A model generated the notes under the pieces. The model saw only the letters and a list, made by a program, of their open reading frames with translations, did no database searches and was not told the DNA's origin. A DNA stretch of 64,000 nt from Lolium rigidum (taxonomy: Eukaryota; Streptophyta; Magnoliopsida; Poales; Poaceae): positions 221,611,837 through 221,675,836 of the forward strand of contig NC_061514.1 in the NCBI RefSeq assembly GCF_022539505.1. The letters are read 5' to 3'. This document shows, piece after piece, positions 21,425-31,974 of this stretch. How positions within the stretch are numbered: the first letter of the stretch is position 1; every line of letters starts with the position of its first letter. The position numbers and the translations under genes were made by a program.

Positions 21425-24400
21425 TTACCGAAATCTCTCAACCCAATTTCTGAATCCACCATAGGATTTCTTGGTGGCTTTATGAAGAAGGAGAGCCAAC
21501 TCATCCTTCAGTTTCTTCCGGCATCTGTATAGACTAGGAGGGACATTCTTGAAAATATAATCATTGCGTGTAGTCCAAATCGACCAAGCAGTGAGTATGA
21601 CAATCTCCATGAAGAAAGGATCCTTAATCTCCATTTTCAGACTATGGATGAAGCTCTGGATATCATGGCGTGGAGGTGAAACCCAATTAGGACAAAGGTA
21701 TTGCCAACATATTTGTGCAAAGGGGCAGAGAAAAAAGAGATGATTCCTTGATTCCAGTTCCCCAGTAGCACACAAAACACAAGAATAGTCATCCATGAAG
21801 AAATTCTTTCGCTGCAACATTGCCTTGGTGTTTAGTCTATTGTGCAAGAGAAGCCAAAAAAACACTTTATGTTTCTGCTGGCAGCAACTTTGCCACATCC
21901 ATTGGAAAGCTGGCAGTGTACCTCCTGAATGCATTTGTGATTTATAGACATAGGAGACCTTGAGAGTATCAGTTCTTCCAGAAATAGCCCAAGAATCAAC
22001 AATATTATCCTGAGTTGGCGCCAGACTTTCTAGTAAGGCTTGGAACAAGTGAAACTGAACCACAGCTTCGTCTGACAAGGGTAAATGGAACAGGTCTACA
22101 GCATCAGGTGAGATGAGGGCTTGCTTAAGGGAGATTGTTTCACTGATACAGTAAGAATACAGGTGTGGCCAAGTATCCTTTAACGACTGTTGAGACCAGG
22201 CATCTTGCCAAAGAAGAATAGAATTGCCTTGATGAAAAGTACAAGAGGCCAATTGCTTATATGATGGAAGAGTACTCAAACAATCTCTCCACCAGAAAGA
22301 TACCTCTCTTATTCTTGCAGGTGGCAGCACAGTAGTATAATACATTTTCCAAGCCATTGTGACCCAAGGGATATCAGCTTTATTATAGAATTTATGCAGA
22401 TGCTTCATGAGGAGACAATTGTTCTGCACTGTAATATTCAGCACACCTAAACCTCCTTGATCTTTAGGCCGACATACAAGGTCCCAAGATGCTAATGGGG
22501 GATTCTTTTTTTGCAAGTCTTTGTCTCTCCATAAACAGTGTCTCCTAAATTTATCCACTTCATGGATTACCCATTGATACACTTTCAGGGAACAGAGAAA
22601 AAACATTGGCAGTGATGAGAGGACTGAGTTCACTATTCGTAACTTACTACCATAATTAAGGTACATGGTGCAGGATGGTAATCTTCTTTGGACAGTTTGG
22701 ATCAATGGAAGAAAAAATTCTTTTCTTGGCTTAGTAGTACTTAGTGGCAATCCAAGGTATGTAAAGGGTAAGGACCCTTCTTGACACTGTAATGCAGAAG
22801 TAAAAGCAGCCACTCTGTCAGGGGTAATATTTATTGGGATGAGGTTTGACTTAGAATAATTAACCCTCAAACCAGAGACATTGCCAAAATCCTGAAGAAT
22901 TGTCTGAAGATGGGGCAATTGCTGCTCATCAGCCTGGAGTATGATCAAAGTATCATCAGCATATTGTAGGATAGGGAACCAAGGTGAGGATTGCAGAGGA
23001 ATTGGCCTTGATAGCAAACCATGATTCATTGCATCATTGACAAGAGACTGCAGGACATCAGCAGCAAGGACAAAGAGCAAGGGTGAAAGTGGGTCCCCCT
23101 GTCTGACTCCCCTTCTGCATGAGAAAGAAGTACCTAGGATTCCATTCAGTAAGATTGAAGAAGAAGCAGACTCTAGGATCTGCTTGATCCATTTGCACCA
23201 AAGAGGGCCAAAACCCTTAGCTTGTAGAACAGATAGAATGAAGGAGTGGTCAACTTTATCAAAAGCCTTTTCAAAATCCAACTTCAAGGCCACAACTTCT
23301 TTCTTAGTCTTATGACAATGATGCAAGTATTCATAAGCCCAGGCTAGGCAATCTTGTATTGTCCTAGATTTAATGAATCCATACTGATTCTCATGAATAA
23401 GCCTCTGTATGATAGTTTGAAGCCTATTGGCAAGTAATTTTGTCAGCAGCTTCAAAGTGCAATTGAGCAAGGAAATGGGCCTGAAGTCATGAACTGTCTC
23501 TGAATTTTCCTTTTTTGGCACCAGGGTGATGAAGCAACTGTTTATACTTTGCAGACACAAATTTCCAGCATGAAATTGATTGCAGAGATCATAGAAATCC
23601 TTTTTAATAATGGGCCAACATCTCTTTATGAATTCAGCATTAAAGCCATCAGGACCAGGAGACTTGTTGTTTGGGAATTCCTTGACAACTGCATCAATTT
23701 CTTCAGGTGACAAAGGAGCTTCTAGAAAAGATAGATCAATGCTGTTTTGTACTAAATGGGCCATAGGCAAAAAAGAAGAATGTGTCACTCTCTGCCCCAG
23801 TCTGTCTTTGTAAGCTTGGAGCAAAAGATTGGCCTTGGCAAAGTGGTCACTGATATTGGTTCCTGTAGAATCAGTGAGAGTAGCAATGTGATTCCTCCTT
23901 TTCTGACTTGAAGCCATGGAATGAAAGAACCTTGAGTTTTCATCTCCTAAAGTGACCCACTTTATTTTCCCTCTTTGCTTCCAATAAGTAAGCTGTTTCT
24001 GAAGTAAAACAGACAGATGACTCTTCATCTTTTTCCTGAATTTGGTTTCCATTGCAGATAGATCTCTGAAATTCTCAATGGCATCAATTAGGGAAATGAG
24101 AGAGTTGAGGTCAGCAATATCTTCTTTAATGGATGACAAGCTTTTGGACCATTTTTTCAGTTCTCTTCTCAAGAGTTTGAATTTTGCTATGATTCTCTTT
24201 GCAGCATCTGCATAATGGATGGAGTGAGTCCAAGTTAACTCAACTAGAGGCAATAATCCTTCCATATCTAGCCAATTGTTCTCAAATCTGAAGATACTGG
24301 ATTTAGGCATAGTTGTTTCAATAGATATGACACATGGGACATGATCAGATGTGGTCATGGCTAAAGGATAAGCCATAGTGTTGGGGAAGTTCTCACCCCA

Positions 24401-25030
24401 AGCTAGGGAACAGAAGAACCAGTCTAGCCTTTGAAGAAGAGGAGCAGACTGCATGTTACTCCAGGTATATTTTCTGCCTTTCAAGGGAATATCTAGCGGA
24501 CCAACTTGGCTAACGGCTTCATTAAAAAGGAGCATCTCATTTATATTACCACCAGGTTTATTCCTATCTTGTGGGGATCTAATGAGATTAAAATCTCTCA
24601 CCATCATGTAATTCTCATCAGTTGGAACATGCATATTATGGAGCCAATCAAGGAACTGTAATTGCTCATTATCAACACATGGTGCATAGATGTTTGTTAA
24701 GGTCCAGTACACATCTGACTTTGTGGCATGGAGCTCCACAGATAAAGCATGCCTATTCTGAAAAACTTCAACTCCAGAGAAAACAGCACTGTCCCAAATA
24801 GTGATAATTCCTCCTGACCTCCCAATGGATGGGACAAAAGCAAAAGAATCAAAATTTCGAGGGCAAAAATTCTTGAGGAAGGCAAGATCTACTTGCTCCT
24901 TCTTAGACTCTTGGAAACAGATGACCTGGCATCCACTCTCACGAATTTTATTGAAAATCAGAGTCCATTTATCAGGATCATTAAGTCCTCTGACATTCCA
25001 ATTTAGAACCTTCCAAAGGATTTTACTCAT
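21425..25030 (-). CDS. LINE ORF2: endonuclease, reverse transcriptase, zinc finger
   Basis: A full-length open frame of 1201 codons. It should nick target DNA and reverse-transcribe the element's RNA in place. Residues 1-235 form an apurinic-type endonuclease: WNVRGLN (11-17), QES (40-42), IYAP (114-117), and the end motif TTSDHVP (226-232). The usual GDFN motif reads VRDFN at 144-148, so Gly is replaced by Arg next to the catalytic Asp. Residues about 490-760 are the RT: FRPISLLNC, LKLDFEKAFDKVDH, GVRQGDPLSPLLFVL (641-655) and LQYADDT (688-694, catalytic YADD). A zf-RVT finger, CVLCATGELESRNHLFFLC, starts at 1084. The start MSKILWKVLNWNVRGLN is the normal family start. Length is typical for plant L1. 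Activity is uncertain because of the Gly-to-Arg change. Confidence 0.95.
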   Translation of the reverse strand: MSKILWKVLNWNVRGLNDPDKWTLIFNKIRESGCQVICFQESKKEQVDLAFLKNFCPRNFDSFAFVPSIGRSGGIITIWDSAVFSGVEVFQNRHALSVELHATKSDVYWTLTNIYAPCVDNEQLQFLDWLHNMHVPTDENYMMVRDFNLIRSPQDRNKPGGNINEMLLFNEAVSQVGPLDIPLKGRKYTWSNMQSAPLLQRLDWFFCSLAWGENFPNTMAYPLAMTTSDHVPCVISIETTMPKSSIFRFENNWLDMEGLLPLVELTWTHSIHYADAAKRIIAKFKLLRRELKKWSKSLSSIKEDIADLNSLISLIDAIENFRDLSAMETKFRKKMKSHLSVLLQKQLTYWKQRGKIKWVTLGDENSRFFHSMASSQKRRNHIATLTDSTGTNISDHFAKANLLLQAYKDRLGQRVTHSSFLPMAHLVQNSIDLSFLEAPLSPEEIDAVVKEFPNNKSPGPDGFNAEFIKRCWPIIKKDFYDLCNQFHAGNLCLQSINSCFITLVPKKENSETVHDFRPISLLNCTLKLLTKLLANRLQTIIQRLIHENQYGFIKSRTIQDCLAWAYEYLHHCHKTKKEVVALKLDFEKAFDKVDHSFILSVLQAKGFGPLWCKWIKQILESASSSILLNGILGTSFSCRRGVRQGDPLSPLLFVLAADVLQSLVNDAMNHGLLSRPIPLQSSPWFPILQYADDTLIILQADEQQLPHLQTILQDFGNVSGLRVNYSKSNLIPINITPDRVAAFTSALQCQEGSLPFTYLGLPLSTTKPRKEFFLPLIQTVQRRLPSCTMYLNYGSKLRIVNSVLSSLPMFFLCSLKVYQWVIHEVDKFRRHCLWRDKDLQKKNPPLASWDLVCRPKDQGGLGVLNITVQNNCLLMKHLHKFYNKADIPWVTMAWKMYYTTVLPPARIREVSFWWRDCLSTLPSYKQLASCTFHQGNSILLWQDAWSQQSLKDTWPHLYSYCISETISLKQALISPDAVDLFHLPLSDEAVVQFHLFQALLESLAPTQDNIVDSWAISGRTDTLKVSYVYKSQMHSGGTLPAFQWMWQSCCQQKHKVFFWLLLHNRLNTKAMLQRKNFFMDDYSCVLCATGELESRNHLFFLCPFAQICWQYLCPNWVSPPRHDIQSFIHSLKMEIKDPFFMEIVILTAWSIWTTRNDYIFKNVPPSLYRCRKKLKDELALLLHKATKKSYGGFRNWVERFR

Positions 25031-25351
25031 TGTAAACAGATATAAGAGCTAAACCATGACTGATAGCCATAAGCAATCAGTATCATATACAAGAGCATGC
25101 ATGGATTCATGATATACCATATATCAATCACAGAAAAAATATAGGACACATCTTCTGTCATAGCAAAGGTGCCAGCATAAACATAAGTCTGACAGATCAA
25201 GTTCAAGTCTACTAAGGGGACATAAAGCTCATTACACTCAGACACTGGCAACATGGAATTGTTCAGATAGAAGAGATTACAGAGCTGATAAATAGCTATA
25301 CCCCATACTAGGGGCCAAAAGCAAAGAACTGAAGGCAGAGGGAGGACTTCC

Positions 25352-27502
25352 TCACTTCTTCTTTGGGTTCTTCTTCTTATCTGCATTATTACTCTTCTTG
25401 TTCTTGATCTGCTTGTCCCCAGCCGGTACAGCTGGGTTGTCTTTTGGTGAGGCATCCTCATCTTCTTCCTCTTCAGAAATATTGAATTTGGCACAGAGGT
25501 TCTTGACAACTGACCTCTTCACAGGAGGAGCAAGAGCAGCACATGCAAGGCAATTTTTATCAAAGCAGGTCTTGGCCTTATATCGTTTATGCAGAGCTTT
25601 AATTCTAATGCTCCTTCTAACCTCAGAGCAATCAAGAGGAATCTTGGAATTCTTAGCTTTCTTGAGTAGGGCAGAGGTAGAGGAATGGGCATGTGCATTA
25701 GTGATCCTTCTTGGAGCCTGGGGTGTAAGAAACCCTTGTATAACTTTAGTGCTAGCCAGAGACAGAGTGCAAACAGGAGGCTTTTGTGAGGGGCAATGTC
25801 TTGGCAGTACAAAGGTCCTGGAGTCAGAATCAGTTGGAGCATCCATCTCACCCAGGATCTGCCAAATTCTAGACTGCAGTAGATTCTTAGCCCAATCAAA
25901 ATCCTCAGGGGTAAGAAGCTTGGCTGTGAAGAAATCAGCCCACTGAGCAGGCACAGTAACTATATTTACCACAGTTCCATCAGGTTTAAAAAAAGAAGAC
26001 CAGGCAGTTGTACCTTCTTTGGAGAAGTAAAATGATGTCCTGTCAGAGAGAATATTGGCTCCCAATTGCATCACTGGATCAATGGGCAGATCAGGCATAA
26101 GCACCATCCCAACTTGCAGATTATGATGCTGAAGAACAGGTGGGACACCATTCACTGAATCATCAGAGTCATCAGACAGAGTGTTAGCAGAACTGATAGT
26201 AACAGTAAGATCACTATGGATCTCCTCCACTTGCATCATATCATCATTTTCTGCAGGAGCTTGCTGTGGCAAGTTTGGTGCTGCCAAAGCAACAACCACA
26301 GGAGGTTGGCCATTATTTTGAATGACAGGGTTCAGAAGGTCATTGAGCTCAAGAAAATCTGCTTCATCCAGATGATGAGGAGCATTATTGAGATCAATAT
26401 CTATATTATGTGGCACAGCATTGAGATCAACATCCACTCCAAGAAAATGAAGATTCTGCCCAATAAAATTCAGATGAGGGTCAGCATTGTCATTTTGATC
26501 ATGGGCTTGAGGAGCAGGCTGCCAATTAGGCTAGGCACCATTGGCTTGTTGGGCTGGTGCAGCAGCAGGCTGAGCATGAGCAGGCATCTGGAAGGCCACA
26601 TTGGGCATAGGATGAGGTGTAGAGCCATCAGCTGGTGGTTGATCCTCATCAGCAGGTAAAGCACCAAGTAACTTCTGACTAAGAATAAAGACAGGGACAG
26701 ACCAAGACTCAGCAGCCCATTCATTGCCAGCTGATATAACACACGAATGAGGAATATGATGCAGATCAGCAACTCTTATTTTAGCAATTAAAGCACCATA
26801 AGTACTAATCTCCTTATCCCATGAAATTAGAGCCCCAAAATCCTTGACAGCACCTCTAATGTGTTCATCTGCCCAATAATCTGAAGGAAATGCTAGCAGC
26901 ATAATCCAACACTCACGGTTATAAGTAAAGGCTCGGTGATTCAAACCACGATTATGCTCTACAAAACTGATTTCACGGCCCTGGAACTGGTGAGGGCTAT
27001 TGCTAACAAGCCAGTCTCTGTCAGAAATCGAGCTAACCCTTACATAAGCAGAGCCAAGGGGGCATCGCTGAGTGAGGTCTAAGGTGAATCGCAGCTCTTC
27101 TTCAATAAAGGCTCTAAGGAATAACCTGGTCGCCGCAAATGGCTGATTAGCAGGAGGCCCAGGAGTGATGGTGGCAATGGCGAGGTCTTCGTGCTTGGCG
27201 GAAGCCGGACTTGCGACGTGATAGCGGCACTGCTGCGGTCGATGCGGAACCTCCAGGAGCTCGAAGTGGCCTGGGATGAACGGCGACGGATCCACCGGAA
27301 AGTTGGCCATCTCTGGTTCGCGCAATGCAGCGGTGACAGGCGGCGGTATCGGCGAGGTGCTACAGTGTGTCGGAGCAGCAGGGGGAGCAGGGGTTCTCCA
27401 GGGAGGTGAAGCGACAACGCCAAGGTTGAGAAAGGAAAAAAGGAGAAATGCCAGGATTTCCTTCCTTTGACTCTTTGTGAGAATGTTGACTAGCAGATCC
27501 AA
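25352..27502 (-). pseudogene. LINE ORF1b: DUF7597-like domain plus charged tail, one nonsense codon
   Basis: One frame of about 716 codons interrupted by a single TAG at 26533-26531 (context QANGA, stop, PNWQP; one base from CAG). Without that codon the frame is continuous. The likely start is MANFPVDPSPFIP at 27310, because this string begins or introduces the DUF7597-type domain in grass proteins; upstream residues overlap ORF1a in another frame. The DUF7597-like part covers about 27310-26600 (LAIATITPGPP, CPLGSAYVRVSSISDRD, NRECWIMLLAFPSDYW). After the stop comes a long Asn/Asp/Leu-rich stretch, then DCSEVRRSIRIKALHKRY with a CX4C pair (CFDKNCLAC), and an acidic-then-lysine-rich end. Role unknown; position suggests an RNP or nuclear-targeting function. 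Not seen in the other LINEs here. Confidence 0.7.
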
Positions 27503-29126
27503 GCGTCAGGAGTAGTGATGTGTCATCATCGGACGGCTGATGTTCCTCCATGGCATATGGAATATTGAGATCCAGAGAGGGTATTAAAAAAGTTTCTTTT
27601 CCTTGTCGATTATCTGCCTTAGCTACCCAGATTTCTCTTTCACGCTGATTAGCTGCCTTAGAAAACCCAATATTATTTAAAGCTGCACGACAATCCTTTT
27701 GTATATGACCAGATTTATTGCAACCGTGGCACCTGATTTTATTCCAACAATTACGGCGCAGGTGGCCAGGCTGGAGACAGCGTGGGCAGTGGCGTCGCGG
27801 GCCGTGTTGTGGTTGATCCGGTGGTTGAAGCCTGTCAAAGGCCGATGTGCGCTCTTGGGCCTGCGGGAATTGGAGTCGATCAAAAGCAGAGACCCTCTGT
27901 TGGGCCGCATCCAAAGACTCTGGTTCATGGAGCCTGTCAAAGGCCGAAACACGCGGCTGGGCAGCGGCCTGGCCTTGCTGAGTTCGAAAACCTGGATTCG
28001 CGCCTTCCGATCCAACTGAGGCTTGCAAACGGTTAAAAACCACATTGATGGGGATCTCATGAACTTGATGAGCAGGATTAGGGTCCCAAAAGATTTTTCC
28101 CAGAAGATCCTCCGAAGGTTTGGCCGCAATCAACGCCTTGATTTCTTGTAAGTGCCGATCATCAAGAGAATCCAAAACAGAGGCAACAGGCTGATCATCA
28201 AAACCAAAACGGAAGCAGCGTAAAATCTGTTGCCAATCAAACCCAGCAAGAATAGCTTCTGAAAGAGTCTGTTTTTCTTGGTCAGATAGACAGTGCAGGA
28301 AGGTGAAGCTGGAAGGTTGAGCTGGTCTGGGAGCAGGCCTTGCAAGGGGGACTGAATTTGCTCCAGTCAGAGGCTGTCTGACAACCGCAGCATACGACTT
28401 CTTGCCAACAACTGTCCAGGACTGGTGCTCTTCGTGCTCCCAAAGACGAAATTCCCGAACAAAATTTGGACCTCCATTACCCCACAGGAGGAAGAAAACA
28501 GCAAAATCCTTGCACTTAAAATGACGGAGGTTGTTAACAAAGAAACCAACTTGCTTATTGCAGACCGAGAATCTGTAAGTTCTGTCACGCAGGTGCGAGA
28601 CCTTGAAATCCTGCGGGATACCACCCAGACACGCTTGCAGAAGCAGGGCGACCATGGCTGCGTCCAGACGATGTTTTGAACGACCAAATGAAGCCACCAA
28701 GAAGAACTCGTGTCGACTATGTGATGCCGAGAAGGCTACTGGGCAGTGGAACAGATTCCAGATTTGCTTCTGCAGATTAATGCCAGGGCGGAGATCTAGA
28801 GCAGGGCCACTCTCAGGATCCGCCATTGCCCGCACAGAGGGCTGATCTTGTGAGCAGATCTTGACCCGATGACATGGCAGGGAGATCTCAATGCCCGGAG
28901 AGATCACCTCTCCGGAGTGAAGGAAACGAGCGTCAACCAGAAGCCCCGCCTGATCCATAAGGGCAAGCCGCCTTGCATGCGGACGGAGGTAGAGAAAGCC
29001 AGAATCAGAATCCACGGAGAGAGGACGCTTGGAGAGGAAGGAGCAGAATTTTACCTGCCAGCGGGCTGGCGCACCCTCCATGGTGCCCATGGAGAGAGGG
29101 GGGGCGCAGGGACGGCAGGAAAACAC
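27360..29126 (-). CDS. LINE ORF1a: RNA-binding protein with two zinc knuckles
   Basis: 588 codons if started at 29126; Met16 (29081) and Met101 (28826) are alternatives. The middle (about 115-235) resembles the DUF4283-type fold found in plant LINE ORF1 proteins (QIWNLFHCPVAF, FKVSHLRDRTYRFSV, FFLLWGNGGPNF). A region at 390-435 has three copies of the hexamer SAFDRL spaced 15-19 residues apart. Two CX2CX4HX4C zinc knuckles follow: CPRCLQPGHLRRNC (447-460) and CHGCNKSGHIQKDC (466-479). The family role is binding the element's RNA. The stop at 27360 is 50 bases before the ATG at 27310 of ORF1b, so the two could be translated by reinitiation, or by a +1 shift in the 143-nt overlap (27360-27502). 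No frame damage. Confidence 0.85.
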   Translation of the reverse strand: MFSCRPCAPPLSMGTMEGAPARWQVKFCSFLSKRPLSVDSDSGFLYLRPHARRLALMDQAGLLVDARFLHSGEVISPGIEISLPCHRVKICSQDQPSVRAMADPESGPALDLRPGINLQKQIWNLFHCPVAFSASHSRHEFFLVASFGRSKHRLDAAMVALLLQACLGGIPQDFKVSHLRDRTYRFSVCNKQVGFFVNNLRHFKCKDFAVFFLLWGNGGPNFVREFRLWEHEEHQSWTVVGKKSYAAVVRQPLTGANSVPLARPAPRPAQPSSFTFLHCLSDQEKQTLSEAILAGFDWQQILRCFRFGFDDQPVASVLDSLDDRHLQEIKALIAAKPSEDLLGKIFWDPNPAHQVHEIPINVVFNRLQASVGSEGANPGFRTQQGQAAAQPRVSAFDRLHEPESLDAAQQRVSAFDRLQFPQAQERTSAFDRLQPPDQPQHGPRRHCPRCLQPGHLRRNCWNKIRCHGCNKSGHIQKDCRAALNNIGFSKAANQREREIWVAKADNRQGKETFLIPSLDLNIPYAMEEHQPSDDDTSLLLTLGSASQHSHKESKEGNPGISPFFLSQPWRCRFTSLENPCSPCCSDTL

Positions 29127-29264
29127 CCGATCACCGGCGATCGCCGGTGGGAGAGATCCCAGATCTCATCGCCCCTTCGTTTTAGCTATGCATTTTACTC
29201 AACGGAACTCGCCACAAGCATAATGTTCTTCTCCATAAGGGAAAGAGGTCCCAATTTTCAGATT

Positions 29265-29460
29265 ACTCGACTGATGATGCCATTAATTTTCTAATGATCT
29301 TTTTTTGATTAGTATGTTTGCACATTAGAATCCCTTGCTGGCAGATGGCTGAGAGTGAAAACTACCGCCGATCTTTTTCGCAGGACAGCAAATACCTGCT
29401 ACTCTCCTTGACATCTAAAGCGTACTGCCTCAGTTTACGTAAAACACTACACTATTTGTT
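29265..29460 (+). pseudogene. Possible ubiquitin-like fragment, part 2
   Basis: Around 29335-29440 the plus strand encodes, in two overlapping frames, LAGRWL then SQDSKYLLLSL. This is similar in order to the FAGKQLEDGRT...ESTLHLVLRL part of ubiquitin, with one frameshift. It may be the other half of the fragment at 21036, separated by the 8-kb LINE. Weak evidence. Confidence 0.2.
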
Positions 29461-30645
29461 TATACTATTTCATCTCTTCTTCTTTTTTGTAGGTTTCAGA
29501 TTCTATTACATAATCGTCTGTGCAATTCAGTAAATTATTTGCGCACATGTCAGGTCGTTTACTTCCTGCCTTTTATCTGATTTCTCAATCAACAAGTCAC
29601 GTAGATCATTAGCAAATTAAACAATAATAATCTATAGGCTTATTCCTACCGAACTCTCCCATACAAAAGGAAAATGATTACAGGGGGAAAATATTGAGAC
29701 ATTTAGCATATTAAACTAAGTGGAATGAGATAGTGCACTATTTCATATTTATAATGCTTATCTTGAAAATTTGTGATTCATATTTGAGTGGGTAACAATA
29801 TTTAATAAGCTGTATATACTCTTATAAAAAATCAGAAAATTCTGTTTTGACCTTCAGGTAAGCATGGGTTTACATGATTAAACTGGTCTACGAATTTCGC
29901 AAATTATTGTCAAAAAATAATATTTTGGACTCCCTCAAACTGATGGTGCCCAAGTAAATGTGCGGAATTAATAGGGAGATATATATATGCTAAGATATAA
30001 GGCCAGTTTACTGTGGAAGTGGATGATTAGGAAAAGAAACTTCTTACCCCACAAACAGCACATACATCCATTTATGCAAACAAACTCGGTCAACAAGAAA
30101 ATATAGAAATACATTGCAATTGGAGGAGTTTTTGGGGGAACACACAAAACCTAAAAGATACTACATATTATGTAGCCATCCGTATAAAATATTTTTTAAC
30201 GCTGGCTATCTGCCCTATGTATGAAGGTCAAACTCATATATCTTGCTTTGTGTATCATCATAATAAATACAGTTAAATGATTCCGGTAGAAGTATTACAA
30301 TTAACATTTTTCATCAAAAAGGAGCCTAATCAATAGCGGGTGTAACTAATAAATTTTAACTGGTACATCACAATATTTGGCGATGTTTCTAAAGATCTCA
30401 GAAATAATATGGCAATGAGAACTACTAGCTAGCAACAATGAAAACTTAAGTTACCCATCTACTGCATTTATAACATGTGTAATATCACCCACATTGAAAA
30501 GAGTGGGTAGTTGGTAAGCTCTATATATTAGGTAAAATTAATTTATTTATTTATTTTCACTTTCTCTTAAAATGTTTCAAAATGTTATCAAGAAGAACAT
30601 GAACACATCAGACGTGAAGATTCAAATCATCTCATTGCTAGCCGC
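29461..30645. other. AT-rich sequence without genes
   Basis: No open frame of note on either strand, no terminal repeats seen. Confidence 0.6.
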
Positions 30646-30649
30646 CCAA

Positions 30650-31330
30650 TTTGCGCGGGCCACCTAGCTAGTTGAATTCAAAATTGAAATGTATGTGCAT
30701 AAATTATAATTCAAAACATCGAAGAAAATACTTGTTGGAGGTCAGATACTACACATATACCAAATGTCAGAGACCGCAAGTTTGAGCCAAATTTTAAAAC
30801 AAGAAAAAGAGTTTTCTTTTTGCAAAACTTGGGCTTTGAGTCAAACATGTGATTAGATCCCAAGGAAAATATCAAACCACACATACAAAGGTTATGGGGA
30901 AACACATTGACAAACTTTTGTACCCTACATGTATGACTTTGCTTGTCTTCTGTACCTATTTGGGAAGGGTTCATGCAGGATCTGTAGCGAACTTTCTTGT
31001 GAAGACCCATTTTTGGCACATATGTGAATCTTCTCACGGCCATCGACTTTGCATACTCTAGTTTTTTGCTGCTATGCAAAATAATAATAGTGTATTTTCT
31101 ATTTTACTTATTCACAAGGTTGGCAAAATGAGTGAGAGTGTGTGCGCGCGTGCGCGGAGTGGCAACCAACAATATAAGTTGCACATTGACACCACTTAAA
31201 TTCTCACGGGTAGTAGGCCTCGAAGGATGGCCACTTACAAGGCATGAGGAATTATCTCGATGTGCAACTATATATGGATTTATTATTGACCTAGATCTGT
31301 TTGAAATTCAAAATTCAGTTGTATATGTAC
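30650..31330 (+). repeat. Dispersed repeat family, copy R2
   Basis: The longest of three related stretches. 30940-31075 (gcttgtcttctgtacc, atgcagg-tct, cttctcacggccatcgactttg) matches 32055-32190, and 31088-31290 matches 15940-16110. It has internal similarity too: the gaattcaaaattgaaatgtatgtgcataaatt block at about 30674 is echoed at about 31302. No coding potential. Confidence 0.5.
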
Positions 31331-31488
31331 ATACATGAAATTCATAACTTCTTTTTTCGTAAAAAATACCAGGAGGTACCCTGCAAATCTGGCAGCCCTA
31401 GATTTGAAACCAACCAAGTGATGGTTCAAAAAAAGTAAGCAAAACTTGCTCATGGAGCATAGTTTACAAATGTTTGGGAGAAGAATCA

Positions 31489-31507
31489 TCTCTCTCTCTC
31501 TCTCTCT
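31489..31507. repeat. (TC)n microsatellite
   Basis: About nine TC units. Confidence 0.9.
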
Positions 31508-31875
31508 AAGCGACAGGACGCGCTGACGCGTGGACGCAACTTATTCTCTGTCCCCCTGACATGCACTTGCCAGTGTCTTCAATAGTCGGACACGAGCACT
31601 GAAGCATTTATGGAGCCCAGCGGAGAGGGGCTCCATTTCTCGAGTGTTAGCGAGGTTCTATGCGAAGACTCCGGGGCTAAACGAAGATCCTTTTTTCATC
31701 AAGTAAAAAAAAAACAAAGACCCTTTTTTCCACCTTGCGCAAGAGGAGGAGCAGTTCGACTTGGGGGAAGTACTGATATCATGTATGGTCCTCACCCTCC
31801 TCCTGCTCACCTTATTTCCTCCATTGTTTCACATATTTTAGCTTCTAAGGGAAAGCTCTCGCAACTCCTTGATCT

Positions 31876-31964
31876 ACTACTCCTATCCATACACATGCCA
31901 CTCAAATGGATGTATTTATAGATACATCCATTTTAGTGGCAAGTAATATGGACCGGAGGAAGTA
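31876..31964. mobile_element. Stowaway-type MITE
   Basis: Inverted ends tactcctatccata / tatggaccggaggaagta with an inner hairpin (gccactcaaatggatgtat / atacatccattttagtggc). This is the classic Triticeae Stowaway core, about 88 bp, with TA at the borders. Non-coding. Confidence 0.75.
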
Positions 31965-31974
31965 CAAATAATAT

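Larger units (their letters stand above)
21248..29264 (-). mobile_element. Near-complete L1-type LINE (about 8 kb)
   Basis: The inserted body is 21259-29253, with attttcagatt at 21248-21258 and 29254-29264 as the probable target duplication. The 3' end on the left has a minus-strand poly(A) run of about 10. From 5' to 3' it holds a leader, ORF1a (29126-27360), ORF1b (27502-25352), a spacer of about 320 bp, ORF2 (25030-21425) and a 3' UTR of about 165 bp. Coding decay is minimal: one in-frame stop in ORF1b and one altered residue in the endonuclease. This points to recent insertion. It interrupts the possible ubiquitin-like fragment. Confidence 0.85.

Noticed and set aside
25519..25899. 126-codon minus frame inside ORF1b
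   Set aside because: Leu-rich shadow in an alternative frame of a clear ORF.
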